11,128 bases of DNA from an uncultured Devosia sp. (GTDB taxonomy: Bacteria; Pseudomonadota; Alphaproteobacteria; Rhizobiales; Devosiaceae), in NCBI GenBank assembly GCA_934553185.1, contig CAKTFF010000039.1, positions 1 through 11,128 of the forward strand, written 5' to 3'. The notes beneath the pieces were generated by a model that saw only the letters and a program-made list of their open reading frames with translations, searched no databases and was not told the origin of the DNA. Shown piece after piece: positions 1 through 7,263 of this stretch. The translations under genes and the position numbers were made by a program. The stretch's first letter is position 1, and each line of letters starts with the position of its first letter.

Positions 1-50
1 CGCGCGATCAGGTCGGCGATGTCCTGTGAGGGAGTCATCTGTGTCGGCAT
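1..50 (-). CDS. N-terminal fragment of a leftward gene, possibly MazG nucleoside triphosphate pyrophosphohydrolase
   Basis: Read leftward from the ATG at 48-50, the strand encodes MPTQMTPSQDIADLIA and then leaves the window; a second in-frame ATG lies at 36-38. The pattern from the second Met (M-x-P-S-x-D-I-x-x-L-I) resembles how alphaproteobacterial MazG proteins begin. MazG hydrolyses nucleoside triphosphates to monophosphates and pyrophosphate as a housecleaning enzyme. Only 16 codons are visible, so this is an inference from a very short stretch. A GGGGAGG tract lies 12 nt before the first ATG, which is rather far for a ribosome site. The gene is divergent from argB, with about 194 nt between the two start codons. 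It could equally be another protein, or no gene at all. Confidence 0.4.
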   Translation of the reverse strand, partial: MPTQMTPSQDIADLIA

Positions 51-244
51 CGAAATGGAAGGCCTCCCCGCGCGTGCCGTGTCCCGCGTTTGGCGCCGTG
101 CGGGTTATGGCTGCGGCACCATCCAACGAAGCTCCGAACGGATCAATAAGCAAATGCCTTACAAGCGTCTTTTCCTTTCCCCATTGATGCTCTAGACCCG
201 TTGCGGTTTTCCCATCGCCGCTTTGCCAAGGAACAGGTTCGTCC

Positions 245-1147
245 ATGACAGATCCGACTTCATTGACCGACCGCTTCAGCCACGATGCCGGCATCCTGGC
301 GCAGGCCCTGCCCTATATGCAGCGCTACGAGGGCAAAACCGTTGTGGTGAAATATGGTGGCCATGCCATGGGTGACCTCAAGCTCGGCCAGGCCTTTGCC
401 CGCGATATCGCGCTGCTCAAGCAGAGCAAGGTCAATCCCATCGTGGTGCATGGCGGCGGGCCGCAGATCGCCTCCATGCTGGCCAAGCTTGGCATCGAGT
501 CCAAGTTCGAGGGTGGCCTGCGCGTCACCGACCAGCGCACCATGGAAGTGGTCGAAATGGTTCTGGCCGGCTCGATCAACAAGGAAATCGTCGCGCTGAT
601 CAATGCCGAAGGCGAGTGGGCCATCGGGCTATGCGGCAAGGACGGCAACATGGTGTTCGCCAAAAAGGCCGTAAAGACCATCAAGGACCCCGCATCCCAC
701 ATCGAAAAGGTGCTCGACCTGGGCTTTGTGGGTGAGCCGGTGGAAGTCGACCGCACGCTGCTCGACCTCTTGGCGCGCTCCGAAATGATCCCCGTGATCG
801 CCCCCGTTGCGCCTGGCCGCGACGGCAATACCTATAACATCAATGCCGACACCTTTGCCGGCGCCATTGCCGGATCGCTGGGCGCCAAGCGCCTCCTGTT
901 CCTCACCGATGTGGAAGGCGTCCTTGATCGCAACGGCAAGCTGATCCCTGAGCTCAGCGTCCGCGAAGCCAAGGAGCTGATCGCTGATGGCACCATTTCA
1001 GGCGGCATGATCCCTAAGGTCGAAACCTGCCTCGAAGCGCTTGAAAACGGCGTCGAAGGCGTGGTGATCCTTAACGGCAAGATGCCCCATGTGGTGCTGG
1101 TCGAGCTGTTCACCGAATTCGGCGCCGGTACGCTGATCGTCCATTAG
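245..1147 (+). CDS. argB: Acetylglutamate kinase (ArgB)
   Basis: This 300-residue cytoplasmic enzyme phosphorylates N-acetyl-L-glutamate with ATP, the second and usually controlling step of arginine synthesis by the acetylated route. It has the amino-acid-kinase fold: the phosphate-binding Lys36 in KYGGHAM (36-42), the substrate loop HGGGPQI (69-75), a NAGK-typical region [20 protein letters not shown] (92-111), and [15 protein letters not shown] near residue 200. About 30 residues precede the first strand. In the family, such an N-terminal helix together with the KYGGxAM form marks hexameric, arginine-inhibited kinases, unlike the shorter E. coli enzyme, so feedback inhibition is expected. 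The ATG is supported by AGG at 235-237, seven bases upstream. The length fits alphaproteobacterial ArgB. The next gene starts 123 nt downstream, so co-transcription is possible but not shown. Confidence 0.97.
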   Translation: MTDPTSLTDRFSHDAGILAQALPYMQRYEGKTVVVKYGGHAMGDLKLGQAFARDIALLKQSKVNPIVVHGGGPQIASMLAKLGIESKFEGGLRVTDQRTMEVVEMVLAGSINKEIVALINAEGEWAIGLCGKDGNMVFAKKAVKTIKDPASHIEKVLDLGFVGEPVEVDRTLLDLLARSEMIPVIAPVAPGRDGNTYNINADTFAGAIAGSLGAKRLLFLTDVEGVLDRNGKLIPELSVREAKELIADGTISGGMIPKVETCLEALENGVEGVVILNGKMPHVVLVELFTEFGAGTLIVH

Positions 1148-1164
1148 GTAACCTTAGGTTAACC
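1147..1164. repeat. Paired short palindromes just after argB
   Basis: GGTAACC (1147-1153) and GGTTAACC (1157-1164) are each self-complementary or nearly so, and TAACCT-T-AGGTTA (1149-1161) is a perfect 6+1+6 inverted repeat joining them. The element begins on the last base of the argB stop codon and lies about 107 nt before the next start codon. No T run follows, so it is a poor intrinsic terminator. It could be a protein-binding site for the downstream outer-membrane gene, or chance. Confidence 0.35.
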
Positions 1165-1257
1165 ATCGGCCGGCCGCCTGCCCGTTTCCCCGTGTGTGTG
1201 GCGGATCTGCGCTAGCGGCGGCGGCAAACTTCGTTTCTAATTTTACCCATCGAGTTG

Positions 1258-1263
1258 AAGGGG
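1258..1263 (+). promoter_or_regulatory. Ribosome binding site supporting a GTG start
   Basis: AAGGGG lies seven bases before the GTG at 1271. No in-frame ATG competes close by and the residues from this GTG form a proper signal peptide, so the site fixes GTG as the start of the outer-membrane gene. Confidence 0.7.
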
Positions 1264-1270
1264 TGTTGCG

Positions 1271-1930
1271 GTGCGTGGAAAGACAGGGTTTGCGGCAGCT
1301 GTGGCGGTCGCCGTGCTGGGATCGACGATGGGTGCGCAAGCGCAGTCGATGATGGCGCCGGTGGTTGATAGCGGCACCTACCAGCCGACCTATTCGGCCT
1401 GGGACGGGTTCTACCTTGGCGCACAGGGCAGCCTCATCGGCATGAAGAGCCATGAGAGCGCCGATGTCCTGCCGCCGCCCGAACAGCTGCTGGGCGATAT
1501 CGGCGGCTCTGCGGGCGTCTTTGCCGGCTACCGCTACCAGATCAGCGACTGGTTCGTTCTGGGCCTCGATGCCGAAGTCAACAATGTCGCCACCCAGTTC
1601 GAATATAGCGGCCGCAACTATGGCGCCCTCAAGTGGGACGCGGCCGTGCGCACCACTTTGGGCTATCCGGTAGCGCCAAACGTCATTGCGTATGGGACGG
1701 TGGGCTATTCGTGGGGCCATTTCGATCTTTCGCCCGGCCGCGGCGAGGACACCCAGTTCACCGCCGGTGGCGTCCAACTGGGTCTCGGCGTCGACATGAT
1801 GGTCACCCAGAACATCATGGCGCGCCTGGGCACCACCTGGACCCATTACGGGGTCAACGACGTTCCCGGCGGCGGCACCAGCGAGCCGAGCAATGCGGTT
1901 ATCCGCGCGGGCCTGGGCTGGAAGTTCTAG
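1271..1930 (+). CDS. Small outer-membrane beta-barrel protein (Omp25/opacity-like fold)
   Basis: The 219-residue product starts with a Sec signal peptide: MRGK, a hydrophobic Ala/Val core, and a likely cut after GAQA (about residue 24). The mature part has alternating aromatic and small residues typical of an 8-stranded barrel: WDGFYLGAQGS (about 45-55), GGSAGVFAGYRYQISDWFVLG, VRTTLGYPV, VIAYGTVGYSWG, and a last strand ending GLGWKF. The C-terminal Phe is the usual outer-membrane assembly signal. Such proteins in alphaproteobacteria (Omp25/Omp31-like, OMP_b-brl domain) are abundant surface proteins with structural or poorly known roles; nothing here indicates a specific ligand or a pore. The start is GTG with a good ribosome site. 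It lies 123 nt after argB and ends at a strong terminator. I could not make out a clear promoter of its own. Confidence 0.85.
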   Translation: MRGKTGFAAAVAVAVLGSTMGAQAQSMMAPVVDSGTYQPTYSAWDGFYLGAQGSLIGMKSHESADVLPPPEQLLGDIGGSAGVFAGYRYQISDWFVLGLDAEVNNVATQFEYSGRNYGALKWDAAVRTTLGYPVAPNVIAYGTVGYSWGHFDLSPGRGEDTQFTAGGVQLGLGVDMMVTQNIMARLGTTWTHYGVNDVPGGGTSEPSNAVIRAGLGWKF

Positions 1931-1953
1931 GCAGTCCCAAGAGAACCAAAAGG

Positions 1954-1979
1954 AAAGGCCGCCCATCGGGGCGGCCTTT
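1954..1979. terminator. Strong intrinsic terminator, probably bidirectional
   Basis: GGCCGCCC (1957-1964) pairs perfectly with GGGCGGCC (1969-1976) around the loop ATCG, and AAA/TTT extends the stem to 11 bp. Rightward, TTTTTG follows, a classic factor-independent terminator 23 nt after the outer-membrane gene. Leftward, the strand reads TTTCCTTTT after the stem, so the same hairpin can also end the tetR-MFS transcript, whose last stop codon is 10 bp away. Confidence 0.9.
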
Positions 1980-1988
1980 TTGTTTGCG

Positions 1989-3476
1989 TCAAGCTTCTAC
2001 CATCACCGGCGGGGCAGACTGGCCTCGCGGCCCCGAAGGCCTCTTGAACAGGGGCGCTAGCAGCAGCACCAGGGCAAAGCTGCCCACCACATACCAGAGC
2101 GCCAGGCTTGAGGCGTTGGCGAAGGCGGCATGGGGTTCGTTGCCTGCGGCAAAGCCATTGCCCAGATTGGTGAAGAAGATTTCCCCGATAATGGCAACGC
2201 CCAGGGCACCACCCACCTGCTGGAAGGCTTGCAGCGCGCCCGAACCGGCCCCGGCATCGCGCGGCGGCACATTGGCCAGAACCAGCTGGAACAGCGACGA
2301 GAAACCAAGGCCCAGGCCGATGCCGGCAATCAGCAGCGGTGGCAGAAACGCCCAATGGTCGATGGCGTCGGTCACGCCCGCCACATAGAAGTGCAGCCAG
2401 CCGATGCCGATCACGAGCAGCGCGCCGGAGGCGGCAAGCCGCGCCCGCAGGTAGTGCGCGCCAAAGCGTGCGGCTATGCCCGACGCCAGCAGCACACCAA
2501 CTGAAAACGGCGTGTTGGTGAGGCCCGATTCAAGCGGGGTAAAGGCGAAGCCGCCCTGCAGCAGCAGCGAGATCACCATGAACATGCCCGGAATGCCCGA
2601 AGCGAAAATGGTGGTCACAAAGGCGCCGAACATGAACTGGCGGTTGGTGATCAGGTCGAAGTTGAGCAGTTGCGACTGCCCAGACGCCGCCCGCGCGCGC
2701 GTCCACAGCACAAAGAGCCCCAGCAGCACCACACCGGCTGCGATCATCGCCCAGGCCCAGAGCGGCCAGCCATAGGTGCGGCCTTCCACGATGGGGAACA
2801 CCACGGCCATGATCCCGAGGCCAAACAGGGCGATACCGACATAGTCGTTCTTGAGAGTCGCCTGGCCGGGCAGGCGCGGGATCAGGAACCAGCCGGCAAC
2901 AACGGCGGCGATGCCGATGGGAATATTGACCAGAAAGATCGGCTGCCAGTCGAGGCCGAACACCTGCGCCGAGATCAGCACGCCACCCAAGATCGGGCCG
3001 CAAACCGAGGCCAGCCCCGCCGACAGGCCGAACAGCGAAAAGGCCTGCCCGCGTTCGTGGGGTGGAAAGGTCACGGTGGCAATGGCCAGAACCTGCGGCG
3101 TCATCATGGCGCCGGCCAGACCCTGGATGATGCGCGCGCCGATCAGGAACTCGATATTGGGCGCCAGGCCGCACAGGGCCGATGCGAGGGTGAACCCGGC
3201 AACGCCCCACAGAAACAGCGTCGTGCGCCCCACGATGTCGCCCAGCCGGCCAAAGGGCAGCAGGCCCAGCGCAAAAGCCAAAATATAAGCGGCCACGACC
3301 CATTCGATCTGGGAATCGGTCGCGCCCAGGCCTTCGCGCATGGAGGGCAGCGCGACATTGACGATGGTCACATCGATCAGGTTCATGAAATTGGCGATCA
3401 GCAGCACGAACAGCGCCATCCAGCGGCGCGGATCGGGCGGCGCCTCGACGGGGGCGTTGTGTATGGGGGTCGGCAT
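1989..3476 (-). CDS. MFS multidrug efflux transporter, DHA2 (EmrB/QacA) family, 14 TM segments
   Basis: This 495-residue inner-membrane protein has the length and hydrophobic pattern of 14-segment proton-driven exporters. Visible family motifs are LIDVTIVNVALP in TM1 (33-44, with the membrane Asp35 of motif D1), motif A GRLGDIVGR (76-84) in the TM2-3 loop, Arg115 in TM4 (ARIIQGLAGAMMTP, motif B) and the antiporter motif C GLASVCGPILGG (154-165) in TM5. These point to drug or metabolite export, but the substrate cannot be read from the sequence. The ATG lies 6 nt after the tetR stop codon. Its AGGA ribosome site overlaps that stop (AAGGATAA), so the pair is very likely translationally linked in one transcript. 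The family-typical reading is an efflux pump induced when its ligand releases the upstream TetR repressor. No EmrA-like membrane-fusion partner is next to it. Confidence 0.93.
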   Translation of the reverse strand: MPTPIHNAPVEAPPDPRRWMALFVLLIANFMNLIDVTIVNVALPSMREGLGATDSQIEWVVAAYILAFALGLLPFGRLGDIVGRTTLFLWGVAGFTLASALCGLAPNIEFLIGARIIQGLAGAMMTPQVLAIATVTFPPHERGQAFSLFGLSAGLASVCGPILGGVLISAQVFGLDWQPIFLVNIPIGIAAVVAGWFLIPRLPGQATLKNDYVGIALFGLGIMAVVFPIVEGRTYGWPLWAWAMIAAGVVLLGLFVLWTRARAASGQSQLLNFDLITNRQFMFGAFVTTIFASGIPGMFMVISLLLQGGFAFTPLESGLTNTPFSVGVLLASGIAARFGAHYLRARLAASGALLVIGIGWLHFYVAGVTDAIDHWAFLPPLLIAGIGLGLGFSSLFQLVLANVPPRDAGAGSGALQAFQQVGGALGVAIIGEIFFTNLGNGFAAGNEPHAAFANASSLALWYVVGSFALVLLLAPLFKRPSGPRGQSAPPVMVEA

Positions 3477-3482
3477 CGATGT

Positions 3483-4103
3483 TTATCCTTGGATGGGCAA
3501 AGGGGGCGGAACAAAGGCGCGTTCCAGCTCGGCGCAGAGCGGATGGAGCCTCGAAAGCGGCGTGGTGGACTGGCGCCAGCAATCGGATAGGGCGCCAGTG
3601 ATGATCATGGCAGCGGCCTCGGGATCGAGGTCGCGGCGAAAGGAATTGTCTTCCAAGCCAAGCCGGAAGATCTCGACAAACTGGTTGCGCCAGAATCGAT
3701 GCAGCGGGCGCATGATCTCGGCGATGGCCTCATCACGCCGCGAGCGTTCGACAAGTTCTGTCAGGATGACGATCAGTTCGGGCGTTTCCGTCATGGTTTC
3801 GCGGAAGTCGTCGAATTCCATGCGCAGTTGCTCGAGCGCGGTCTTGCCTTCGCGCGAGTGGCGCAAAGCCTGTTTGTGAAAGTCATGGCGAATGGTTTCA
3901 GCCACCAGCGCCACCACCGCTTCCTTGGACGGCACATGGTAATGCAGCGTCGCGACATTGATGCCGACGCGCTGGGCGATGTCGCGCATGCGCAAGCCTT
4001 CAAGACCTTTTTCGACAATCGTCGCCCGAACGGCTGCAGCAATGGCCAGCCGCCGACCGTCGCCGCTTTCGCGCTTGGCTGCTTCTTTGGCATCTGTCGG
4101 CAT
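3483..4103 (-). CDS. TetR-family transcriptional repressor of the adjacent efflux pump
   Basis: The product is 206 residues from the ATG at 4101-4103. The N-terminal DNA-binding domain is clear: residues 18-36 form helix 1, and MRDIAQRVGINVATLHYHV (39-57) is the helix-turn-helix, with the typical Y-H-x-x-x-K-E end (YHVPSKE). The remaining 140 or so helical residues form the ligand-binding and dimer domain; the ligand is unknown. An in-frame TTG at 4155-4157 would add 18 residues. I prefer the ATG because AGGA (4109-4112) sits five bases before it, and because the TTG lies inside the palindromic operator candidate. The MFS gene follows in the same operon. The likely role is repression of its own operon at the palindrome, relieved by a substrate of the pump. 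Control of the divergent ilvA is possible but only inferred. Confidence 0.92.
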   Translation of the reverse strand: MPTDAKEAAKRESGDGRRLAIAAAVRATIVEKGLEGLRMRDIAQRVGINVATLHYHVPSKEAVVALVAETIRHDFHKQALRHSREGKTALEQLRMEFDDFRETMTETPELIVILTELVERSRRDEAIAEIMRPLHRFWRNQFVEIFRLGLEDNSFRRDLDPEAAAMIITGALSDCWRQSTTPLSRLHPLCAELERAFVPPPLPIQG

Positions 4104-4108
4104 GTTGA

Positions 4109-4112
4109 TCCT
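4109..4112 (-). promoter_or_regulatory. Ribosome binding site deciding the tetR start
   Basis: On the minus strand AGGA is followed by TCAAC and then ATG (4103-4101), a spacing of five. This supports the shorter 206-residue TetR protein over the upstream TTG. Confidence 0.6.
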
Positions 4113-4128
4113 GCACAATGAGGATTGC

Positions 4129-4157
4129 CTTCTATGCTCTCCGCTCCACCTAATCAA
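4129..4157 (-). promoter_or_regulatory. Candidate promoter of the tetR-MFS operon
   Basis: On the minus strand TTGATT (4157-4152) and TAGAAG (4134-4129) are 17 bp apart and resemble -35 and -10 boxes of the housekeeping sigma factor. The -10 is a weak match. The -35 overlaps the palindrome at 4154-4169, the arrangement expected for a self-repressing TetR operon. Transcription would start about 20 nt before the tetR ATG. Confidence 0.4.
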
Positions 4158-4169
4158 TCACTTGATTGA
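4154..4169. promoter_or_regulatory. Perfect palindrome, candidate TetR operator
   Basis: TCAATCA-CT-TGATTGA is a perfect 7+2+7 inverted repeat in an otherwise GC-rich region. It lies between the divergent tetR and ilvA genes, 51 bp before the tetR ATG and 75 bp before the ilvA ATG. Its size and symmetry match the operators of TetR-family dimers, and it covers part of the predicted tetR -35. That TetR binds it is an inference from position and shape. Confidence 0.65.
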
Positions 4170-4233
4170 GAGAGCAGCCATGCGCCACCCGGTTGACAAA
4201 TTCGTCATACAGGCGTTGCTCCCGCCCAATCGT

Positions 4234-4237
4234 GGAG
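4234..4237 (+). promoter_or_regulatory. Ribosome binding site deciding the ilvA start
   Basis: GGAG lies six bases before the ATG at 4244. Together with the family-like N-terminus that follows, it excludes the longer reading that would begin inside the palindrome. A TTGACA (4193-4198) upstream matches a -35 box, but no -10 is found at a normal distance, so the ilvA promoter stays unassigned. Confidence 0.6.
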
Positions 4238-4243
4238 CCCCCT

Positions 4244-5755
4244 ATGCAGGACTATGTTCGCCGTATTCTCACATCATCGGTGTACGAGGTTGCCGAGGAA
4301 ACGCCGCTCGACCGGATGAACCTTCTGTCCGCCCGACTGGGCACCGATATTCTCCTCAAGCGCGAAGACATGCAGCCGGTGTTTTCCTTCAAGATCCGGG
4401 GCGCGCATAATCGCCTCGCCCAGCTGGACGCGGGCGAACGCGCGCGCGGGGTGATCTGCGCTTCGGCCGGCAACCATGCGCAGGGCGTGGCGCTGTCCGC
4501 GTCGCGGCTCGGCATTCGCGCGGTGGTGGTGATGCCAACGACGACCCCGGCCATCAAGGTAGGCGCCGTGCGCCGGCTGGGCGGCGATGTCGTGCTCCAT
4601 GGCGAAACGTTTGACGCCGCCCGTGCCCATGCCGCGGAGCTGGCGGAGCGCCACGGCTATGTCGTCGTTCACCCTTTCGACGACCCCGACGTGATCGCGG
4701 GACAGGGCACGATCGGCATGGAACTGCTGCGTCAGCATTCCGGGCCGATCGGCGCCATCTATATTCCCGTTGGCGGCGGGGGGCTTGCCGCCGGCATTGC
4801 CGCCTATGTCAAATTCCTCCGGCCCGACATTCGCCTCGTTGGCGTCGAGCCTGAAGAATCGGCCAGCATGAAGGCGGCGCTTGAGGCCGGCCATCCGGTG
4901 GCGCTCGATCAGGTGGGGCTCTTTGCCGATGGCGTGGCGGTCAAGCAGGTGGGCTGCGAGACCTTTCGCCTCTGCCGCGAGTTGCTGGACGCGGTGATCA
5001 CCGTGTCCACCGACGAGATCTGCGCGGCCATCAAGGACATTTTCGACGACACCCGCGCCATTGCCGAACCCGCCGGCGCCCTGGCGCTGGCCGGGCTGCG
5101 GCGCGCAGTGGAAGTTGGCAGCGCCCCCGCCGGCGCCCTGATCGCCATCAATTCTGGCGCCAATATCAATTTCGACCGGCTGCGGCATGTGTCGGAGCGC
5201 GCCGAGATTGGCGAACGCGCCGAAGCGCTGCTCAGCGTTGAGATCCCCGAACAGCAGGGCAGCTATCGCGCCTTCATGCGCCTTTTGGGCGGACGGGCCA
5301 TCACCGAGTTCAACTACCGCTTCTCCCCCGGCAGCACGGCCAAGATTTTTGTGGGCGTCAAGCTCACGCGCGGCGATGCGGAGAAAGGCGAGATCATCGC
5401 CATGCTGGCTCAGCAAGGCCTCGCTGTTACCGACATGACCGACAATGAAGTGGCCAAGCTTCATGTGCGCTACATGGTGGGCGGACGCGTGGCCGACTTG
5501 CCGGATGAGCGCGTGTTCCGCTTCCAGTTCCCCGAACGCCCCGGCGCGCTTCTACGCTTTCTCGAAGGGCTCAACGACCGTTGGAACATCTCGCTGTTCC
5601 ATTATCGCAATCATGGGGCCGACTATGGGCGAGTGCTGGTGGGCATTCAGGTGCCCGAGCCGACACGGGCCGATTTCCTCCACCATATCGAGGCGATCGG
5701 CTTTCCCTTTTGGGACGAAACCGAAAATCCCGCCTATCGGCAGTTCCTTGCCTAG
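4244..5755 (+). CDS. ilvA: Threonine ammonia-lyase, biosynthetic (threonine dehydratase, IlvA)
   Basis: The 503-residue cytoplasmic PLP enzyme deaminates L-threonine to 2-oxobutanoate and ammonia, the committed step of isoleucine synthesis. In the catalytic domain (about 1-320) SFKIRGAHN carries the PLP lysine at Lys50. SAGNHAQG (74-81) binds the substrate or PLP ring, and the phosphate loop GGGGLAAG is at 177-184. The C-terminal 180 residues hold two ACT-like regulatory domains, starting near EIPEQQGSYRAFMRLLG and FQFPERPGALLRFLEGLN. This is the long biosynthetic form, about the length of E. coli IlvA (514), and not the short catabolic enzyme, so isoleucine inhibition is expected. The chosen ATG gives MQDYVRRILTSSVYEVAEETPL, which aligns with the usual IlvA start. 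It is divergent from tetR, and 164 nt separate it from the next gene. Confidence 0.97.
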   Translation: MQDYVRRILTSSVYEVAEETPLDRMNLLSARLGTDILLKREDMQPVFSFKIRGAHNRLAQLDAGERARGVICASAGNHAQGVALSASRLGIRAVVVMPTTTPAIKVGAVRRLGGDVVLHGETFDAARAHAAELAERHGYVVVHPFDDPDVIAGQGTIGMELLRQHSGPIGAIYIPVGGGGLAAGIAAYVKFLRPDIRLVGVEPEESASMKAALEAGHPVALDQVGLFADGVAVKQVGCETFRLCRELLDAVITVSTDEICAAIKDIFDDTRAIAEPAGALALAGLRRAVEVGSAPAGALIAINSGANINFDRLRHVSERAEIGERAEALLSVEIPEQQGSYRAFMRLLGGRAITEFNYRFSPGSTAKIFVGVKLTRGDAEKGEIIAMLAQQGLAVTDMTDNEVAKLHVRYMVGGRVADLPDERVFRFQFPERPGALLRFLEGLNDRWNISLFHYRNHGADYGRVLVGIQVPEPTRADFLHHIEAIGFPFWDETENPAYRQFLA

Positions 5756-5919
5756 GCGTCTGTCACAAGTGTGTCGCCAATATTATGCAGCAATAAACGA
5801 CATCGGATGCAACCGGCCCCCCTCCGGTCGAATTTGCCCTATAGGACCGACAAATCGCCACGCGCCTTCCCCTTCGCGTTGCGTCCACGCCTCAACTGAA
5901 CCCATCCCCGGAGATCACG

Positions 5920-7185
5920 ATGAAGAGCACAAAGACCGCCCGCCTCCTCTTGCTGAGCGGCGTTGCCACTGCCGCCCTGACGGGCTCTGCCTGGGCGCTG
6001 GAAGCGCAGGCCTTTGTTGATCGCGCCAGCGAAGTTTACAAGGTCGTCGGCTATGACATCACCTTCGGCGAAGCAACCCTGGACGGCGACACCATCACCG
6101 TGGACGGCGCCACCGTGGGCATCATTGCCGGTGAAGGCGTGATAGAGCCGATGGAGTTCGACGCCGAACTGGTGTTTTCGGGCGTTGAAGAGCGTGAGGA
6201 CGGCAGCTATTTCGCCCAGTCGCTGACCATTCCCGATATCGACGCCGATTTTGCCGGGGAAGAAGACGCTCAGGGCCATATCACGCTGTCTGATATCCGC
6301 GCTGACGGCCTTTACCTGCCGGCCGGCGACACCGTGCCGACGGAGGCGCTGCTGCAGCTGGTTGGCTCGATCAGCACCGGTCCGCTGTCGATCACCCGCA
6401 ATGGCGACGAAGTCATTTCCATCGACTCGATGGAAGCAGCATCCACGTTCAATCCCGAACAGGGCAGCACCGAACTGGTGGACCTCCGCTCGACGCTCGA
6501 TATCGCCGGCATTTGGCTGGACCTCTCCACCGTTCCCGAGGAAGACCCCGCCGCCGGCGCCGTCATCGAAGCGCTGGGTTTGACGGAAATCCGTGGCGAC
6601 ATCACCCAGGACATGACCTGGACCATGGCCGATGGCCGCATGGTTGTGGACGAATTCCTGTTCGACTTTGCCGATATCGGCGCCCTCAACATCACCGCCG
6701 ACATGTCGGGCATCACGCCTGAAGTGCTCGACCAGATCTATGCCATGCAGGCATCGATGGCGACGGACGCAGCCGGCGCCACGGGCGAGCAGACGGAAGA
6801 GCAGATCCAGGCCCAGGCCATGCAGGGCATGGCCCTTATGGAGAATGTCAACGTGGTCGGCGCCTCGATCCGCTATGACGATGCCGGGCTGGCCGACAAG
6901 GCGATCGATTTCGGCGCCGAACAGGCCGGCGTCGACCGCGCCGGCTATACCGAAGGGCTTAAGGCCACCCTGCCGCAGATCCTCGCCGGCTCCGGCGTCC
7001 CTGCCCTCAACGACGTCGTCGTGCCGGCCGTGTCGGACTTCCTCGATGATCCGCAGAGCCTCGAAGTCAGCGTCGCCCCTGCCGAACCAACCTCGCTTCT
7101 GGTGCTGGCCGCTGCTGCCGCTAATCCGGCCGGCCTGATCGAAGCGCTTGGCCTTGTTGTCGAGAGCAACACTGCCGCCGAGTAA
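5920..7185 (+). CDS. Secreted acidic protein of unknown function
   Basis: I do not recognise this 421-residue protein. It starts with a clear Sec signal peptide: MKSTKTAR, a hydrophobic stretch (9-22), and a likely cut after SAWA (residue 26) before LEAQAF. No lipobox or later membrane helix is obvious, so it is probably periplasmic or exported. It contains no cysteine, only one histidine (about 116), and many Asp and Glu, so it should be strongly acidic. Repeated short strand-like phrases such as GDTITVDGATVGI, ELVDLRSTLDIAGI and IGALNITADMSGI suggest a beta-rich, perhaps AsmA-like or lipid-transfer-like fold, which is only a guess. A Gln/Glu/Met-rich helical linker (EQTEEQIQAQAMQGM, about 290-304) divides it. 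The ATG has GGAG (5910-5913) six bases upstream. A hairpin follows the stop. It appears to be a single-gene unit. Confidence 0.85.
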   Translation: MKSTKTARLLLLSGVATAALTGSAWALEAQAFVDRASEVYKVVGYDITFGEATLDGDTITVDGATVGIIAGEGVIEPMEFDAELVFSGVEEREDGSYFAQSLTIPDIDADFAGEEDAQGHITLSDIRADGLYLPAGDTVPTEALLQLVGSISTGPLSITRNGDEVISIDSMEAASTFNPEQGSTELVDLRSTLDIAGIWLDLSTVPEEDPAAGAVIEALGLTEIRGDITQDMTWTMADGRMVVDEFLFDFADIGALNITADMSGITPEVLDQIYAMQASMATDAAGATGEQTEEQIQAQAMQGMALMENVNVVGASIRYDDAGLADKAIDFGAEQAGVDRAGYTEGLKATLPQILAGSGVPALNDVVVPAVSDFLDDPQSLEVSVAPAEPTSLLVLAAAAANPAGLIEALGLVVESNTAAE

Positions 7186-7194
7186 TCACCTGTC

Positions 7195-7217
7195 GGGGCG
7201 GTCCGCTGGGCCGCCCC
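7195..7217 (+). terminator. Hairpin after the secreted-protein gene, likely terminator
   Basis: GGGGCGG (7195-7201) pairs with CCGCCCC (7211-7217). Inside, a G-T pair and two further G-C pairs close on the loop GCT, giving a 10-bp stem. It starts 9 nt after the stop at 7185. The following CTTTCCTT is only a moderate T tract, so termination may be partial and leave some read-through into the HAD gene. Confidence 0.6.
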
Positions 7218-7263
7218 CTTTCCTTGGTGAAATTACCGCAAAATCGTGCTAGGGCATGCGGCG

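Noticed and set aside
1154..1966. A 270-codon leftward frame over the outer-membrane gene
   Set aside because: It crosses the terminator and mirrors a gene with a clear signal peptide and barrel strands; it has no motif of its own.
2530..3590. Long frames of 350 and 306 codons overlapping the MFS gene on both strands
   Set aside because: The MFS frame has all family motifs. The others are Arg/His/Gln-rich shadow translations without domain features.
4180..4410. A small frame (ATG 4180) overlapping the ilvA start, considered as a leader peptide
   Set aside because: It has no run of Ile, Val, Leu or Thr codons, no terminator/antiterminator pair before ilvA, and it extends far into ilvA, unlike attenuator leaders.
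4274..5464. A 396-codon open frame antisense to ilvA
   Set aside because: It lies wholly within a well-recognised gene; such mirror frames are common in GC-rich coding DNA, and its translation shows no known motif and no ribosome site.
5812..5828. ACCGG/CCGGT hairpin as an ilvA terminator
   Set aside because: The stem is only 5 bp with a C-rich loop and no T run; it is too weak to call.
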